Source: Szabonella alba
GTDB lineage: Bacteria > Pseudomonadota > Alphaproteobacteria > Rhodobacterales > Rhodobacteraceae
Direction: 5' to 3'
Length of the DNA: 64,000 nucleotides
Assembly (NCBI RefSeq): GCF_016765775.1
Contig: NZ_JAESVN010000005.1
Span: forward strand, 264,636-328,635
The notes beneath the pieces were generated by a model that did not search any database, was not told the DNA's origin, and worked only from the letters and a program-made list of their open reading frames with translations. A program made the position numbers and the translations under genes. This document shows, piece by piece, positions 37,090 to 45,518 of this stretch. Position 1 is the first letter of the stretch, and each line of letters starts with the position of its first letter.

Positions 37090-37205
37090 ACGCTGGCGGT
37101 TTTGTGTACACCGCGGTCGTGAATGAGATTCATGGCGGTTGCAGGGGCTGCTCTACGATGTGCCCTGACGGAATCCGCTAATAAACTGTTAAGATCGGGT
37201 TCGCT

Positions 37206-37218
37206 TAAGAGCCTGATA
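37206..37218 (-). promoter_or_regulatory. Integration host factor (IHF) site match upstream of the GTA promoter
   Basis: On the minus strand the sequence TATCAG-GCTC-TTA matches the IHF consensus WATCAR-N4-TTR at every defined position. It lies 14 bases before the -35 box of the candidate GTA promoter in an AT-richer patch. IHF is a known co-activator of GTA transcription in Caulobacter. Chance matches to this short consensus are possible. Confidence 0.6.
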
Positions 37219-37231
37219 TACAGCAATAAAC

Positions 37232-37260
37232 TTGACTTTCCGGACGCTTCTCTCTAACGT
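37232..37260 (+). promoter_or_regulatory. Candidate main promoter of the GTA gene cluster
   Basis: TTGACT and TAACGT are 17 bases apart, with transcription expected to start near 37267, about 96 bases before g1. The -35 box is close to consensus, the -10 is weak, as expected for a promoter that needs an activator such as GafA. Confidence 0.6.
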
Positions 37261-37287
37261 TCGGGCAGGCTGGAAGAAATGCATCAG

Positions 37288-37316
37288 GCGGCACGGGGAA
37301 ACCCGGGCCGCTTTTT
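37288..37316 (+). terminator. Intrinsic terminator/attenuator in the GTA leader
   Basis: A 10-bp GC-rich stem with one mismatch (GCGGCACGGG/CCCGGGCCGC), closed by a GAAA tetraloop and followed by T5. It lies between the candidate promoter and g1, so transcripts starting near 37267 would end after about 50 bases unless antitermination occurs. It could instead serve as a distant terminator of the fabF-mltG transcript, 200 bases after mltG. Confidence 0.7.
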
Positions 37317-37362
37317 CATTTCGCTTGTGCGGGGGCAGCATGAGAGGCGGGTGCAGCAGGAT

Positions 37363-37716
37363 ATGACCAATGACATCTCCGAGGGAGAGAGGCCGGCAGT
37401 GGAATTGCTGACCGTGGCGGAAGACATTTTTTCACAGGCGGCACTGGCGCTCGGCCGCGTGGTTCTGGCGCTGGACGATCCGGCGGCTGAACCCGCGCCG
37501 GGGGAGGCGCGCGCGAAACTGGCGCTGCAGGCGGTGCGCGATCTGCGCATGGCCTATCAGATCGCCATGGAGGAAAGGGCAAGAGTTGACAAACTTCGCA
37601 GACAGGGTGCCGGACAGGCCGGAACCGGGGCGGCCGGGCCCCTTCATTTTGACGCCGCGCGCGATGAGATCGGGCGCAGGCTGGCTCGCCTCCGCGACGC
37701 CGGACCTGGTGGATGA
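37363..37716 (+). CDS. GTA g1, small terminase subunit
   Basis: A 117-residue protein, predicted largely helical, at the position of Rhodobacter capsulatus GTA g1, which is the small terminase. It has a segment AEDIFSQAALALGRVVLALDDP and a charged central helix (EARAKLALQAVRDLRMAYQIAMEERARVD, about residues 45-75). It would aid DNA loading by the large terminase rather than recognise a cos or pac site. The ATG at 37363 is preferred to one 84 bases upstream that would read through the leader hairpin. The 3' end overlaps g2. Confidence 0.8.
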   Translation: MTNDISEGERPAVELLTVAEDIFSQAALALGRVVLALDDPAAEPAPGEARAKLALQAVRDLRMAYQIAMEERARVDKLRRQGAGQAGTGAAGPLHFDAARDEIGRRLARLRDAGPGG

Positions 37717-39007
37717 TTTCGTTGAAGGGCTGAGTGACAACGCATTGCTGTCCTTGCCCTGGCTGTTCGAATTCTGGGCGCTGCCGCATCAGTTGCCGCC
37801 CGATGGCGCATGGAAAAGCTGGGTCATCATGGGCGGGCGCGGCGCGGGCAAGACCCGGGCGGGGGCCGAATGGGTGCGCGCCGAGGCGGAAGGGGCGACA
37901 CCGCGCGAACCCGGCCGGGCGCGCCGCATCGCCCTGATCGGAGAGACGGAAGACCAGACGCGCGAGGTGATGATCTTCGGGCCCTCGGGTATTCTTGCCT
38001 GTTCGCCCCCCGACCGCCGCCCGGCATGGGAGGCGACACGCAATCGGCTGGTCTGGCCCAACGGGGCGGTGGCGACGGTCTATTCCGCGTCGAACCCCGA
38101 GGCGTTGCGCGGGCCGCAATTTGATGCCGCATGGGTTGATGAACTGGCGAAATGGAAACGCGGGCAGGATGCCTGGGACATGCTGCAATTCGCGCTGCGG
38201 CTGGGGGACAATCCCAGGCAGGTCGTCACGACGACCCCGCGCAATGTCGGGGTGCTGAAGGCGATCCTGCGCAACCCGTCAACGGTCGTGACCCATGCGC
38301 CGACCGAGGCGAACCGCGCGCATCTGGCGGAAAGTTTTCTTGAGGAAGTGCGCGCGCGCTATGGCGGCAGCAGTCTGGGCAGGCAGGAACTGGGCGGAGA
38401 GTTGCTGGAAGAGGCCGAGGGCGCACTGTGGCAGGCGGCGGCACTGGATGCTGGGCGCATTCCGGTTGCACCGGAATTCGACCGGTTGGTGGTGGCGGTC
38501 GATCCGCCGGTGACGGGCCATGCGGGATCGGATGAATGTGGCATCGTGGTGGTGGGGGCCATCACCAGGGGCCCGCCACAGACCTGGCGGGCGGTGGTGC
38601 TGGAGGATGCGAGCCTGCGGGCCGCGAGCCCCGACCAATGGGCGCGGGCGGCCTTGGGCGCAATGGAACGGCACGGGGCGGACCGGCTGGTGGCCGAGGT
38701 CAATCAGGGCGGCGATCTGGTCGAGGCGGTGATCCGGCAGATCGACCCTTTGGTGCCCTATTGCGCGGTGCGGGCCAGCCGGGGCAAATCCGCCCGGGCC
38801 GAGCCGGTGGCCGCACTTTATGAACAGGGGCGGGTGGCGCATCTGCCCGGTCTGGGCGCGCTGGAGGATCAGATGTGCCAGATGACGCAGGGCGGTTATC
38901 TGGGGAAGGGCAGCCCTGACCGCGTGGATGCGCTGGTCTGGGCGCTGACCGATCTGCTGATCGCCCCGGCCCGCAGCTTTGCGCGGCCCAGCGTTCGGTC
39001 GCTTTAA
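37664..39007 (+). CDS. GTA g2, large terminase subunit (DNA-packaging ATPase/nuclease)
   Basis: Pumps headfuls of host DNA into GTA capsids and cuts it. 447 residues from the chosen ATG. N-terminal ATPase: Walker A in MGGRGAGKTRAGAEW, Walker B in FDAAWVDELAKW, coupling motif VTTTPRN. C-terminal RNase H-like nuclease: the first aspartate in VVAVDPPVTGHAGSDECG, LVAEVNQGGDLV, and a final aspartate in PDRVDALVWALTDLL. The start is uncertain: TTG at 37586 is the other candidate; both overlap g1. Confidence 0.92.
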   Translation: MRSGAGWLASATPDLVDDFVEGLSDNALLSLPWLFEFWALPHQLPPDGAWKSWVIMGGRGAGKTRAGAEWVRAEAEGATPREPGRARRIALIGETEDQTREVMIFGPSGILACSPPDRRPAWEATRNRLVWPNGAVATVYSASNPEALRGPQFDAAWVDELAKWKRGQDAWDMLQFALRLGDNPRQVVTTTPRNVGVLKAILRNPSTVVTHAPTEANRAHLAESFLEEVRARYGGSSLGRQELGGELLEEAEGALWQAAALDAGRIPVAPEFDRLVVAVDPPVTGHAGSDECGIVVVGAITRGPPQTWRAVVLEDASLRAASPDQWARAALGAMERHGADRLVAEVNQGGDLVEAVIRQIDPLVPYCAVRASRGKSARAEPVAALYEQGRVAHLPGLGALEDQMCQMTQGGYLGKGSPDRVDALVWALTDLLIAPARSFARPSVRSL

Positions 39008-39104
39008 GGAAACGCAAAGGATTTGCTTCAGAACCAGATGCAGAACGCGGCCCGGAATGACCCTCGGGGCCATGGATCGCAAGGATCGAGAGGAACTGAC
39101 GCCG

Positions 39105-40304
39105 ATGGTTTTCGATTTCCTGAAACGCGCCGCCCCTGTCGAAGTGCCGGAGCAGAAAGCCTCGGCCACCGGGCGTGTCGTCGCCTGGCCGGGCGCGGGC
39201 CGCGTGGCCTGGAGCCCGCGTGACACGGCCAGCCTGACCCGGGCGGGGTTTCTGGGCAATCCGGTCGGCTTTCGCGCGGTCAAGCTGATTGCCGAAACGG
39301 CCGCCGCCCTGCCGCTGGTGCTGCAGGATTGCCAGCGCCGCTATGAGACGCATCCGCTGCTGGAGCTGGTACGCCGGCCCAACCCGGGGCAGGGAAGGGC
39401 GGAGATGCTTGAGGCGATTTATGGGCAGCTGCTGCTGTCGGGCAATGCCTATGTCGAGGCGGTGCCGGGGTTGGCCGCATCCGGGTTGCCTGCGGAACTG
39501 CATGTGCTGCGCTCGGACCGGATGAATGTGATCCCCGGCCCGGATGGCTGGCCGGTCGGCTGGGAATACGCGGTCGGTGCCCGCAAGCATCGTTTCGCGG
39601 TGCAGGACGGGCCGCCGCCGATCTGCCATATCCGCAGTTTCCATCCGCAGGATGACCATTACGGATTCTCGCCGATGCAGGCGGCGGCGGTGGCGATGGA
39701 TGTGCATCTTTCGGCCACGCGCTGGTCCAAGGCGCTTCTGGACAATGCGGCCCGACCCTCGGGCGCGATTGTCTATCGCGGGGCGGATGGCGGATCGACC
39801 CTGTCGGCGGATCAGTATGACCGGCTGGTCAGCGAGATGGAAAGCCATCATCAGGGCGCGCGCAATGCGGGCCGCCCAATGCTGCTGGAGGGCGGTCTGG
39901 ACTGGAAGCCGATGGGGTTCAGCCCGTCGGATATGGAATTTCACAAGACCAAGGAGGCGGCGGCGCGCGAGATTGCCATCGCCTTTGGCGTGCCGCCGAT
40001 GCTGCTGGGGATCCCCGGAGATGCGACCTATGCCAATTATCAGGAGGCGAACCGCGCCTTTTTCCGGCTGACGGTGCTGCCGCTGGTGGGCAAGGTCACG
40101 GCGGCGCTGTCGCATTGGCTGTCGCAATGGGGCGGTGAGGCGGCCGAGTTGCGCGCCGATCTGGATCAGGTGCCGGCACTGGCGGTCGAGCGCGATCAGC
40201 AATGGGCGCGGGTGGGGGCTGCCGATTTCCTGACCCCCGCCGAGAAACGCGCGATTCTGGGACTGCCCGCCCTGCCGGAGCCAACCCTGCCGGAGGACGC
40301 ATGA
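39105..40304 (+). CDS. GTA g3, portal protein
   Basis: HK97-type portal of 399 residues that forms the dodecameric DNA channel at one capsid vertex. Recognisable: SLTRAGFLGNPVGFRAVKLIAETAAALPLVL, HPLLELVRRPNP, LLLSGNAYVEAV, YGFSPMQAAAVAMDVH, and GVPPMLLGIPGDATYANYQEANRAFF. ATG selected at MVFDFLKR after GAGAGGAA; an earlier open frame through the 97-base gap after g2 has no RBS. Its stop overlaps g3.5 as ATGA. Confidence 0.95.
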   Translation: MVFDFLKRAAPVEVPEQKASATGRVVAWPGAGRVAWSPRDTASLTRAGFLGNPVGFRAVKLIAETAAALPLVLQDCQRRYETHPLLELVRRPNPGQGRAEMLEAIYGQLLLSGNAYVEAVPGLAASGLPAELHVLRSDRMNVIPGPDGWPVGWEYAVGARKHRFAVQDGPPPICHIRSFHPQDDHYGFSPMQAAAVAMDVHLSATRWSKALLDNAARPSGAIVYRGADGGSTLSADQYDRLVSEMESHHQGARNAGRPMLLEGGLDWKPMGFSPSDMEFHKTKEAAAREIAIAFGVPPMLLGIPGDATYANYQEANRAFFRLTVLPLVGKVTAALSHWLSQWGGEAAELRADLDQVPALAVERDQQWARVGAADFLTPAEKRAILGLPALPEPTLPEDA

Positions 40305-40543
40305 GCGAAGTCCGGGGGGGCGGATCGCGATTTCTGTATGACAGTTTCGACGCGGCCACGGCGCGGATCGAGGCGAATGAACGCGTCGCGGCCGAACGTT
40401 GGAGCGGGCTTGAATACCGGCTGGTCCAGATCGAGGGCGCGCTGGAGCGGCTCGAACGGCGGATCTGGGTGGGTGTCTACGGGGTGGCGGCCTTCCTGCT
40501 GGCGCAGGGGGCAGAGGCGGTTTTACGCGCGGCAATGAGGTGA
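40301..40543 (+). CDS. GTA g3.5, small head-formation protein
   Basis: 80 residues. The N-terminal half is a charged helix (YDSFDAATARIEANERVAAERW) predicted to form a coiled coil; the end (about 55-75, IWVGVYGVAAFLLAQGAEAVL) is hydrophobic enough for one membrane segment. It holds the position of the RCAP_rcc01685-type gene between portal and protease. Exact role is unknown. Translation is coupled to g3 by ATGA. Confidence 0.8.
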   Translation: MSEVRGGGSRFLYDSFDAATARIEANERVAAERWSGLEYRLVQIEGALERLERRIWVGVYGVAAFLLAQGAEAVLRAAMR

Positions 40544-40547
40544 TGGA

Positions 40548-41108
40548 ATGACAGTTCAGGGAATTCAGGGCGCCCCCGAGCGCAAGTTCCACCAGCCTGA
40601 GGCCGGTCTGGTGGTGTCGGATGGCGTCAGGGTCGAAGGCTATGCCAGCCTGTTCGGCAAGGCCGATCAGGGCGGCGATATCGTCCAGAAAGGCGCCTAT
40701 GCTGCCAGCCTGAAACGGCTGATGGCGGTCGGGCGCCGGGTCCGGATGCTGTGGCAGCACGATCCCGGCCAGCCAATCGGCATCTGGGACGAGGTGCGCG
40801 AGGACGCGACAGGGCTTTACGTCAAGGGCCGCATCCTGCCCGAGGTGGAAAAGGGGCGTGAAGCGGCAGCGCTGCTCGCGGCAGGCGCGATTGACGGATT
40901 GTCGATCGGCTATCGCACCCTGCGGGCCGAGCGCGACAGCAAGGGCCGCAGGCTTTTGTCCGAACTGGAGCTTTGGGAGGTGTCGCTTGTGACCTTCCCG
41001 ATGCTGCCGGAGGCGCGCATCGCGGCCAAGGACGATGAGCCAGCCGGGATCTGGCGTGATCTGGCGCAGGTTTTTGACGCGGCGCGGCAGGATCTGGCCC
41101 GGGGCTGA
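40548..41108 (+). CDS. GTA g4, prohead protease
   Basis: 186-residue HK97-family (U35/S78 type) capsid maturation protease. Catalytic His in MLWQHDPGQPIG and Ser in IDGLSIGYRTL; the second half WEVSLVTFPMLPEARI is the family signature. It cuts the N-terminal scaffold of the capsid protein during assembly. It starts 4 bases after the g3.5 stop. Confidence 0.95.
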   Translation: MTVQGIQGAPERKFHQPEAGLVVSDGVRVEGYASLFGKADQGGDIVQKGAYAASLKRLMAVGRRVRMLWQHDPGQPIGIWDEVREDATGLYVKGRILPEVEKGREAAALLAAGAIDGLSIGYRTLRAERDSKGRRLLSELELWEVSLVTFPMLPEARIAAKDDEPAGIWRDLAQVFDAARQDLARG

Positions 41109-41145
41109 CCGGCAGCACAGCACAGCAAGCGAAAGGAATAGGGAA

Positions 41146-42342
41146 ATGACCGAGACCAAGGCTCGGGCCGGGGAAGACATGCCCGCCGACCGCCATCCTG
41201 TCGATGAGGTGAAAACCGCGATGACGGGTTTCCTGAAAGAGATCACCCGCTTTCAGGCCGAAGTGAAGACAGCGTTGCAACAACAGGAAGAGCGACTGAC
41301 CATGCTGGATCGGAAAACGACGACCTATGCCCGCCCGGCGCTTTCGGCCCGGACCGAGATGGAAATTCCGCACAAGAAGGCGTTTGACGCCTATCTGCGT
41401 TCGGGTGATGACGATGCCCTGCGCGGACTGCATCTGGAAGGCAAGGCGATGAATACCGCCGTTGCCGCCGATGGCGGATATCTCGTTGATCCGCAGACGG
41501 CGGAAACAATCCGCTCGATGCTGGTTTCGACCGCTTCGATCCGGGCCGTTGCCAATGTGGTGCAGGTCGAGGCAACGTCCTTTGATGTGCTGATCGACCG
41601 CAGTGAGGTCGGTTCGGGCTGGGCGACCGAGGCCGGGCCGCAGGCCGAAAGCACCACCCCGCTGCTGGAACGGATCTCGATCCGCCTGCATGAGCTTTCT
41701 GCGATGCCCAAGGCCAGCCAGCGGCTGCTGGATGACAGCGCCTTTGATGTCGAGGACTGGCTGGCGGGCAAGATCGCGACCCGTTTCATCCGGGCCGAGG
41801 CCGCGGCCTTCGTCAATGGCGACGGGGTGGACAAGCCCAAGGGGTTCCTGCTGCCGCCGCAGGTGGACAATGACCTGTGGTCATGGGGCAATCTGGGCTA
41901 TGTGCCGTCGGGCGCCGAGGGCGATTTCCCGGCGATGAATGCCGCCGATTGCATTGTCAGTCTGGTCTATGCGCTGGGTGCCGACTACCGCGCCAATGCG
42001 AATTTCGTCATGAATTCCCGCACGGCGGGTGCGGTGCGCAAGATGAAGGATGCCGATGGCCGTTTCCTGTGGTCCGACGGTCTTGCGGCGGCAGAGCCTG
42101 CGCGGCTGATGGGGTATCCGGTGCTGATTGCCGAGGACATGCCCGATATCGCCGAGGATGCCTGCGCCATCGCCTTTGGCGATTTCAATGCGGGCTATAC
42201 AATTGCCGAACGTCCCGATCTGCGAATCCTGCGCGATCCCTTTTCGGCCAAGCCGCATGTGCTGTTCTACGCAACAAAACGTGTCGGTGGCGATGTGACC
42301 GATTTCGCGGCGATCAAGCTGCTGAAATTCGCCGAGGCCTGA
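41146..42342 (+). CDS. GTA g5, major capsid protein
   Basis: HK97-fold shell protein, 398 residues. Residues 1-80 are a helical scaffold (delta) domain, VKTAMTGFLKEITRFQAEVKTALQQQEERLTML, probably removed by g4. The mature part starts near TTYARPALSARTE and has AMNTAVAADGGYLVDPQTAETI, QRLLDDSAFDVEDWLAGKIATRFIRAEAAAFVNGDG, and PVLIAEDMPDIAEDACAIAFGDF. GAAAGGAATAGGG precedes ATG. A 150-base gap follows before g6, the widest in the cluster. Confidence 0.96.
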   Translation: MTETKARAGEDMPADRHPVDEVKTAMTGFLKEITRFQAEVKTALQQQEERLTMLDRKTTTYARPALSARTEMEIPHKKAFDAYLRSGDDDALRGLHLEGKAMNTAVAADGGYLVDPQTAETIRSMLVSTASIRAVANVVQVEATSFDVLIDRSEVGSGWATEAGPQAESTTPLLERISIRLHELSAMPKASQRLLDDSAFDVEDWLAGKIATRFIRAEAAAFVNGDGVDKPKGFLLPPQVDNDLWSWGNLGYVPSGAEGDFPAMNAADCIVSLVYALGADYRANANFVMNSRTAGAVRKMKDADGRFLWSDGLAAAEPARLMGYPVLIAEDMPDIAEDACAIAFGDFNAGYTIAERPDLRILRDPFSAKPHVLFYATKRVGGDVTDFAAIKLLKFAEA

Positions 42343-42492
42343 CGCGTCCTGCCATGGTTCCGCCCCCTGACGGGGTCGGACCTTCGGGCGCGTGTCGGGG
42401 ATTTTGTCCTGCCGTGTCGTCCAGCTGCTCCCTCCGTCCGAGCGATGCGGGATGCGCGCCCGATCCTGCAGATGGAAATCAAGAGGTGTGAC

Positions 42493-43095
42493 ATGATGCT
42501 GATCGAGCTGAACCCGGTGCCGGATGTGGCCCTGCCGGTTGCGGCGCTGAAATCCCATCTGCGGCTGGGCAGCGGGTTCCCGGAGGACGGGATGCAGGAT
42601 GCGCTGGCCGCCGGATATCTGCGCGCCGCGATTGCCGTGGTCGAAGGGCGGATCGGCAAGGCGCTGCTGATGCGGCGGTTCCGGCTGGTGCTGGATTACT
42701 GGCGTTCGGACAGGGCGCAGGCCCTGCCGCTGGCCCCGGTTGGCACGGTGCATTCGGTGCTGCTGCGCGACCGGGACGGTGACGCGTCGCCGCTGGACCC
42801 GGAGCGCTACAGCCTTCGCCCCGATGGCCAGAGGCCGCATCTTGTCTCGGTCGGTGCCGCCTTTCCGCAGGTGCCGATGGACGGGCAGGCCGAGATTGAA
42901 TTCGATGCGGGGTTCGGCCCGGAATGGTCGGATGTGCCGCCGGATCTGGCACAGGCCGTCCTGCTGCTGTCGGCGGAATATTACGAGATGCGCCATGAGG
43001 CCGGGCAGCGCGATGCGGCGGGATTGCCGCTGGCGGTTCAGGCGCTGCTGGAACGCTGGCGCACGGTACGCGTGCTGGGCGGGGGGGCGCGGTGA
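42493..43095 (+). CDS. GTA g6, head-tail adaptor
   Basis: 200-residue phage gp6-like connector that docks under the portal ring. It shows the family layout: N-terminal VALPVAALKSHLRLG..DGMQDALAAGYLRAAIAVVEGRIGKAL, a central beta domain, and a C-terminal helix VPPDLAQAVLLLSAEYYEMRHEAG. ATG chosen at the pair MM after AAGAGGTG; an upstream ATG in the spacer is less likely. GTGA overlap with g7. Confidence 0.88.
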   Translation: MMLIELNPVPDVALPVAALKSHLRLGSGFPEDGMQDALAAGYLRAAIAVVEGRIGKALLMRRFRLVLDYWRSDRAQALPLAPVGTVHSVLLRDRDGDASPLDPERYSLRPDGQRPHLVSVGAAFPQVPMDGQAEIEFDAGFGPEWSDVPPDLAQAVLLLSAEYYEMRHEAGQRDAAGLPLAVQALLERWRTVRVLGGGAR

Positions 43096-43430
43096 GCGGG
43101 ATCCGTCTGAACCGTGCCTTGCTGCTGGAACGGCCTTTGCGCAGCGATGACGGCATGGGCGGTCATGTCGTGACATGGCAGGCGGTCGGGCAGGTCTGGG
43201 CCGAGATCCGGCCCGGTGCGGGACGTGAACTGGGCGGCGAGGACCTGCTGCTGTCTTCGGTCCCCCATCGCATCACCCTGCGTGCAGCCCCGCCGGGCGC
43301 GGCGTCGCGCCCCGTGCCGGGGCAGCGTTTCCGCGAGGGCACGCGCCTTTTCGACATTCTGGCGGTGACCGAGCGCGATCCCGAGGGCCGGTATCTGCAA
43401 TGTTTCACCCGTGAGGAGGTGCCGAAATGA
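43092..43430 (+). CDS. GTA g7, head-tail stopper
   Basis: 112 residues, GTG start overlapping the g6 stop by 4 bases. Family-like features are an N-terminal LLLERPLRSDDGMGGHVVTW, AEIRPGAGREL and a C-terminal FDILAVTERDPEGRYLQCF. In GTA and related siphophages this ring closes the portal channel after packaging. ATGA overlap with g8. Confidence 0.88.
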   Translation: MSGIRLNRALLLERPLRSDDGMGGHVVTWQAVGQVWAEIRPGAGRELGGEDLLLSSVPHRITLRAAPPGAASRPVPGQRFREGTRLFDILAVTERDPEGRYLQCFTREEVPK

Positions 43431-43825
43431 CCTATGGCATGGCGGCGGCGCTTCAGGTGGCGGTGTATCAGCAGTTGACGGCGGCCCCTGGACTGGCCGG
43501 GGTCGCGGTTCTGGATGCCATGCCCGAGGGGGGGCCGGGCGGCAGTTTCGTGCTGATCGGCCCGGAAGAGGTGCGCGACGCGTCAGATGGCAGCGGCGCG
43601 GGCGCCGAACACCGGCTGATGATTTCGGTCATCAGCGATGCGGCGGGGTTTCAGTCGGCGAAACAGATCGCAGTCGCGGTTTCGGATGCGCTGGATCAGG
43701 CGCCTCTGGATCTGGACCGGGGGCGGCTGGTCAGCCTTGCCTTTCTGCGTGCCCGGGCGCGGCGGCTGCGCGACGGGGCGGTGCGCCGGATCGACCTGAC
43801 CTTCCGCGCGCGCGTTCAGGACTAA
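43427..43825 (+). CDS. GTA g8, tail terminator (DUF3168)
   Basis: 132 residues of the DUF3168 family that caps the tail tube and joins it to the head. Typical segments are LQVAVYQQLTAAPGLAGVAVLDA, EHRLMISVISDAAGFQSAKQIAVAVSDAL and the C-terminal RRIDLTFRARVQD. ATGA overlap with g7. Confidence 0.9.
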   Translation: MTYGMAAALQVAVYQQLTAAPGLAGVAVLDAMPEGGPGGSFVLIGPEEVRDASDGSGAGAEHRLMISVISDAAGFQSAKQIAVAVSDALDQAPLDLDRGRLVSLAFLRARARRLRDGAVRRIDLTFRARVQD

Positions 43826-43908
43826 GCGCGCCTGAACGCGGATCACGCCGGTTTAGGGTGAAAAATCAAGGGCGCGACCCGCGCCGAAATCAGCATCGGA
43901 GATGACCC

Positions 43909-44322
43909 ATGGCGGTTCAGAATGGCAAGGACCTTCTCATCAAGCTGGACATGACCGGCGATGGCACATTCGAGACGATCGCGGGTCTGCGGGCCACGCG
44001 GATCAGCTTCAATGCCGAAACCGTCGATGTCACCAGCCTGGAAAGTCAGGGCGGCTGGCGTGAATTGCTGGCCGGTGCGGGCGTCCGCACGGCCTCGATC
44101 TCGGGATCTGGCGTGTTTCGGGACGCCAACACCGATGAGCGCGCCCGGCAGATCTTCTTTGACGGTGAAATCCCGGGCTTTCAGGTCGTGATCCCCGATT
44201 TCGGCATTGTCGAGGGACCGTTCCAGATTTCCGCCATTGAATATGCAGGCCGCCATGATGGCGAGGCGACCTATGAGCTGACCATGGCCTCGGCTGGCGC
44301 TCTGAGCTTTGTGGCGCTGTGA
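43909..44322 (+). CDS. GTA g9, major tail tube protein
   Basis: 137-residue tail tube subunit, beta-rich: NGKDLLIKLDMTGDGTFETIAGLRATRIS in the first third, VDVTSLESQGGWRELL, then GSGVFRDANTDERARQIFFDGEIPGFQVVIP and YELTMASAGALSFVAL at the end. Begins 83 bases after g8 with GGAGATGAC before ATG. TGATG overlap with g10 implies coupling. Confidence 0.92.
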   Translation: MAVQNGKDLLIKLDMTGDGTFETIAGLRATRISFNAETVDVTSLESQGGWRELLAGAGVRTASISGSGVFRDANTDERARQIFFDGEIPGFQVVIPDFGIVEGPFQISAIEYAGRHDGEATYELTMASAGALSFVAL

Positions 44323-44642
44323 TGACCAATCCATGGGCGGGCGAAGTGGCGCTGACGCTGGATGGCAGGCCGCATGTCGCCAAGCTGACGCTGGGCGCGC
44401 TGGCCGAGCTTGAGGCGGCGCTGGAGGCCGGGTCGCTGATTGATCTGGTCGAGCGGTTCGAGGCGGGGCGGTTTTCCAGCCGCGACGTGCTGGCGCTGAT
44501 CGTGGCAGGGCTGCGCGGCGGCGGCTGGTCGGGAGCGGCGGTCGATCTGCGCTGCGTCGAGATCGGCGGTGGTCCGGTCGAGGCTGCGCGGGTCGCGGCG
44601 GAACTGCTGGCGCGCGCTTTCGCTGCGCCGCCTGCGGACTGA
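44322..44642 (+). CDS. GTA g10, gene transfer agent family protein (tail chaperone)
   Basis: 106 residues. The layout GEVALTLDGRPHVAKLTLGALAELEAAL, then LVERFEAGRFSSRDVLALIVAGLRGGG is that of the GTA g10 family, comparable with the gpG chaperones encoded just before tape-measure genes in siphophages. Shares one base with the g9 stop. Confidence 0.88.
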   Translation: MTNPWAGEVALTLDGRPHVAKLTLGALAELEAALEAGSLIDLVERFEAGRFSSRDVLALIVAGLRGGGWSGAAVDLRCVEIGGGPVEAARVAAELLARAFAAPPAD

Positions 44643-44649
44643 TCGGGCC

Positions 44650-44871
44650 ATGGCGGGGATCGACTGGCCAGGACTGATGCGCGCGGGCCTGCTGGGCCTT
44701 CACTTGCGGCCCGATGAGTTCTGGAGGCTGACGCCGGTAGAGCTGAGAACAATGCTGGGCGTGGATGGCCCCGCCGCACCGCTGGGCCGTGCAAGACTGG
44801 AAGAACTGGCGCGCGCCTTTCCGGATCGCGCGCCGCAAACCGGGACGGAGGTCGGGAATGGCGGATATTGA
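44650..44871 (+). CDS. GTA g10.1, small tail assembly protein
   Basis: 73 residues, starting 7 bases after g10 in another frame. GIDWPGLMRAGLLGLHLRPDEFWRLTPVELRTMLG is the recognisable phage tail assembly chaperone (rcc01693-type) sequence. Its position matches the gpT part of the lambda G/GT pair; here it has its own ATG. The 3' end overlaps the start of g11. Confidence 0.85.
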   Translation: MAGIDWPGLMRAGLLGLHLRPDEFWRLTPVELRTMLGVDGPAAPLGRARLEELARAFPDRAPQTGTEVGNGGY

Positions 44872-45511
44872 GCGGCTGGAAGACCAGATCGCGGCATTGG
44901 AGATCAGCCTTGGCGGGGCGGCCGGAATGGCCGGAGCCTTTGACGGGGAACTGGCGCGGATGCGCGACAGTCTTGTGTTCACCGGGCGTGAGGTGAACAG
45001 CCTGTCGCAGGGCATCGGATCGGGCCTGCGCCGCGCCTTTGACGGGCTGGTTTTTGACGGCATGAAACTGTCCGACGCGCTGCGCGGTGTCGCGCAAAGC
45101 ATGGCGAACACGGTCTATTCGGTCGCGATGCGCCCCGTTCAGAACGCGGTGGGCGGGTTTGTCGCCCAAGGCATGAATGCCTTGCTGAGCGGCCTGATGC
45201 CCTTTGAGAAAGGCGGCAGTTTCACGCAAGGACGGGTGATGCCTTTCGCAAAGGGCGGCGTCGTCAGCCAGCCGGTGGCCTTTCCGATGCGGGGTGCGAC
45301 CGGCCTGATGGGAGAGGCCGGACCCGAGGCGATCATGCCGTTGGCGCGTGGTGCGGATGGCCGGCTGGGCGTGCAGGCGGCGGGCGGCGGGCGGCCGGTG
45401 ACTGTGGTGATGAACATCTCCACACCCGATGTGCAGGGCTTCCAGCGCTCGCAAAGCCAGATCGCGGCACAGGCGGCGCGCGCGCTGGCGCGCGGTCAGC
45501 GCAACAGATGA
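44858..45511 (+). CDS. GTA g11, tail tape measure protein
   Basis: 217 residues, very short for a tape measure and consistent with the short GTA tail. N-terminal helical region ERLEDQIAALEISLGGAAGMAGAFDGELARM, then a conserved block MKLSDALRGVAQSMANTVYSVAMRPVQNAVG, and glycine-rich FAKGGVVSQPVAFPMRGATGLMGEAGPEAIMPL shared with many phage tape measures. GGAGGTCGGGA precedes ATG. Confidence 0.93.
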   Translation: MADIERLEDQIAALEISLGGAAGMAGAFDGELARMRDSLVFTGREVNSLSQGIGSGLRRAFDGLVFDGMKLSDALRGVAQSMANTVYSVAMRPVQNAVGGFVAQGMNALLSGLMPFEKGGSFTQGRVMPFAKGGVVSQPVAFPMRGATGLMGEAGPEAIMPLARGADGRLGVQAAGGGRPVTVVMNISTPDVQGFQRSQSQIAAQAARALARGQRNR

Positions 45512-45518
45512 GGGGCAG

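Noticed and set aside
37279..37363. Upstream ATG for g1 at 37279
   Set aside because: It would make the leader terminator hairpin part of the coding sequence; the ATG at 37363 gives a length and start closer to GTA g1.
44560..44660. Possible programmed frameshift joining g10 and g10.1, like lambda G/GT
   Set aside because: g10.1 has its own ATG 7 bases after the g10 stop and I found no slippery heptamer in the overlap. The shift needed would be +1, not the -1 used in lambda.
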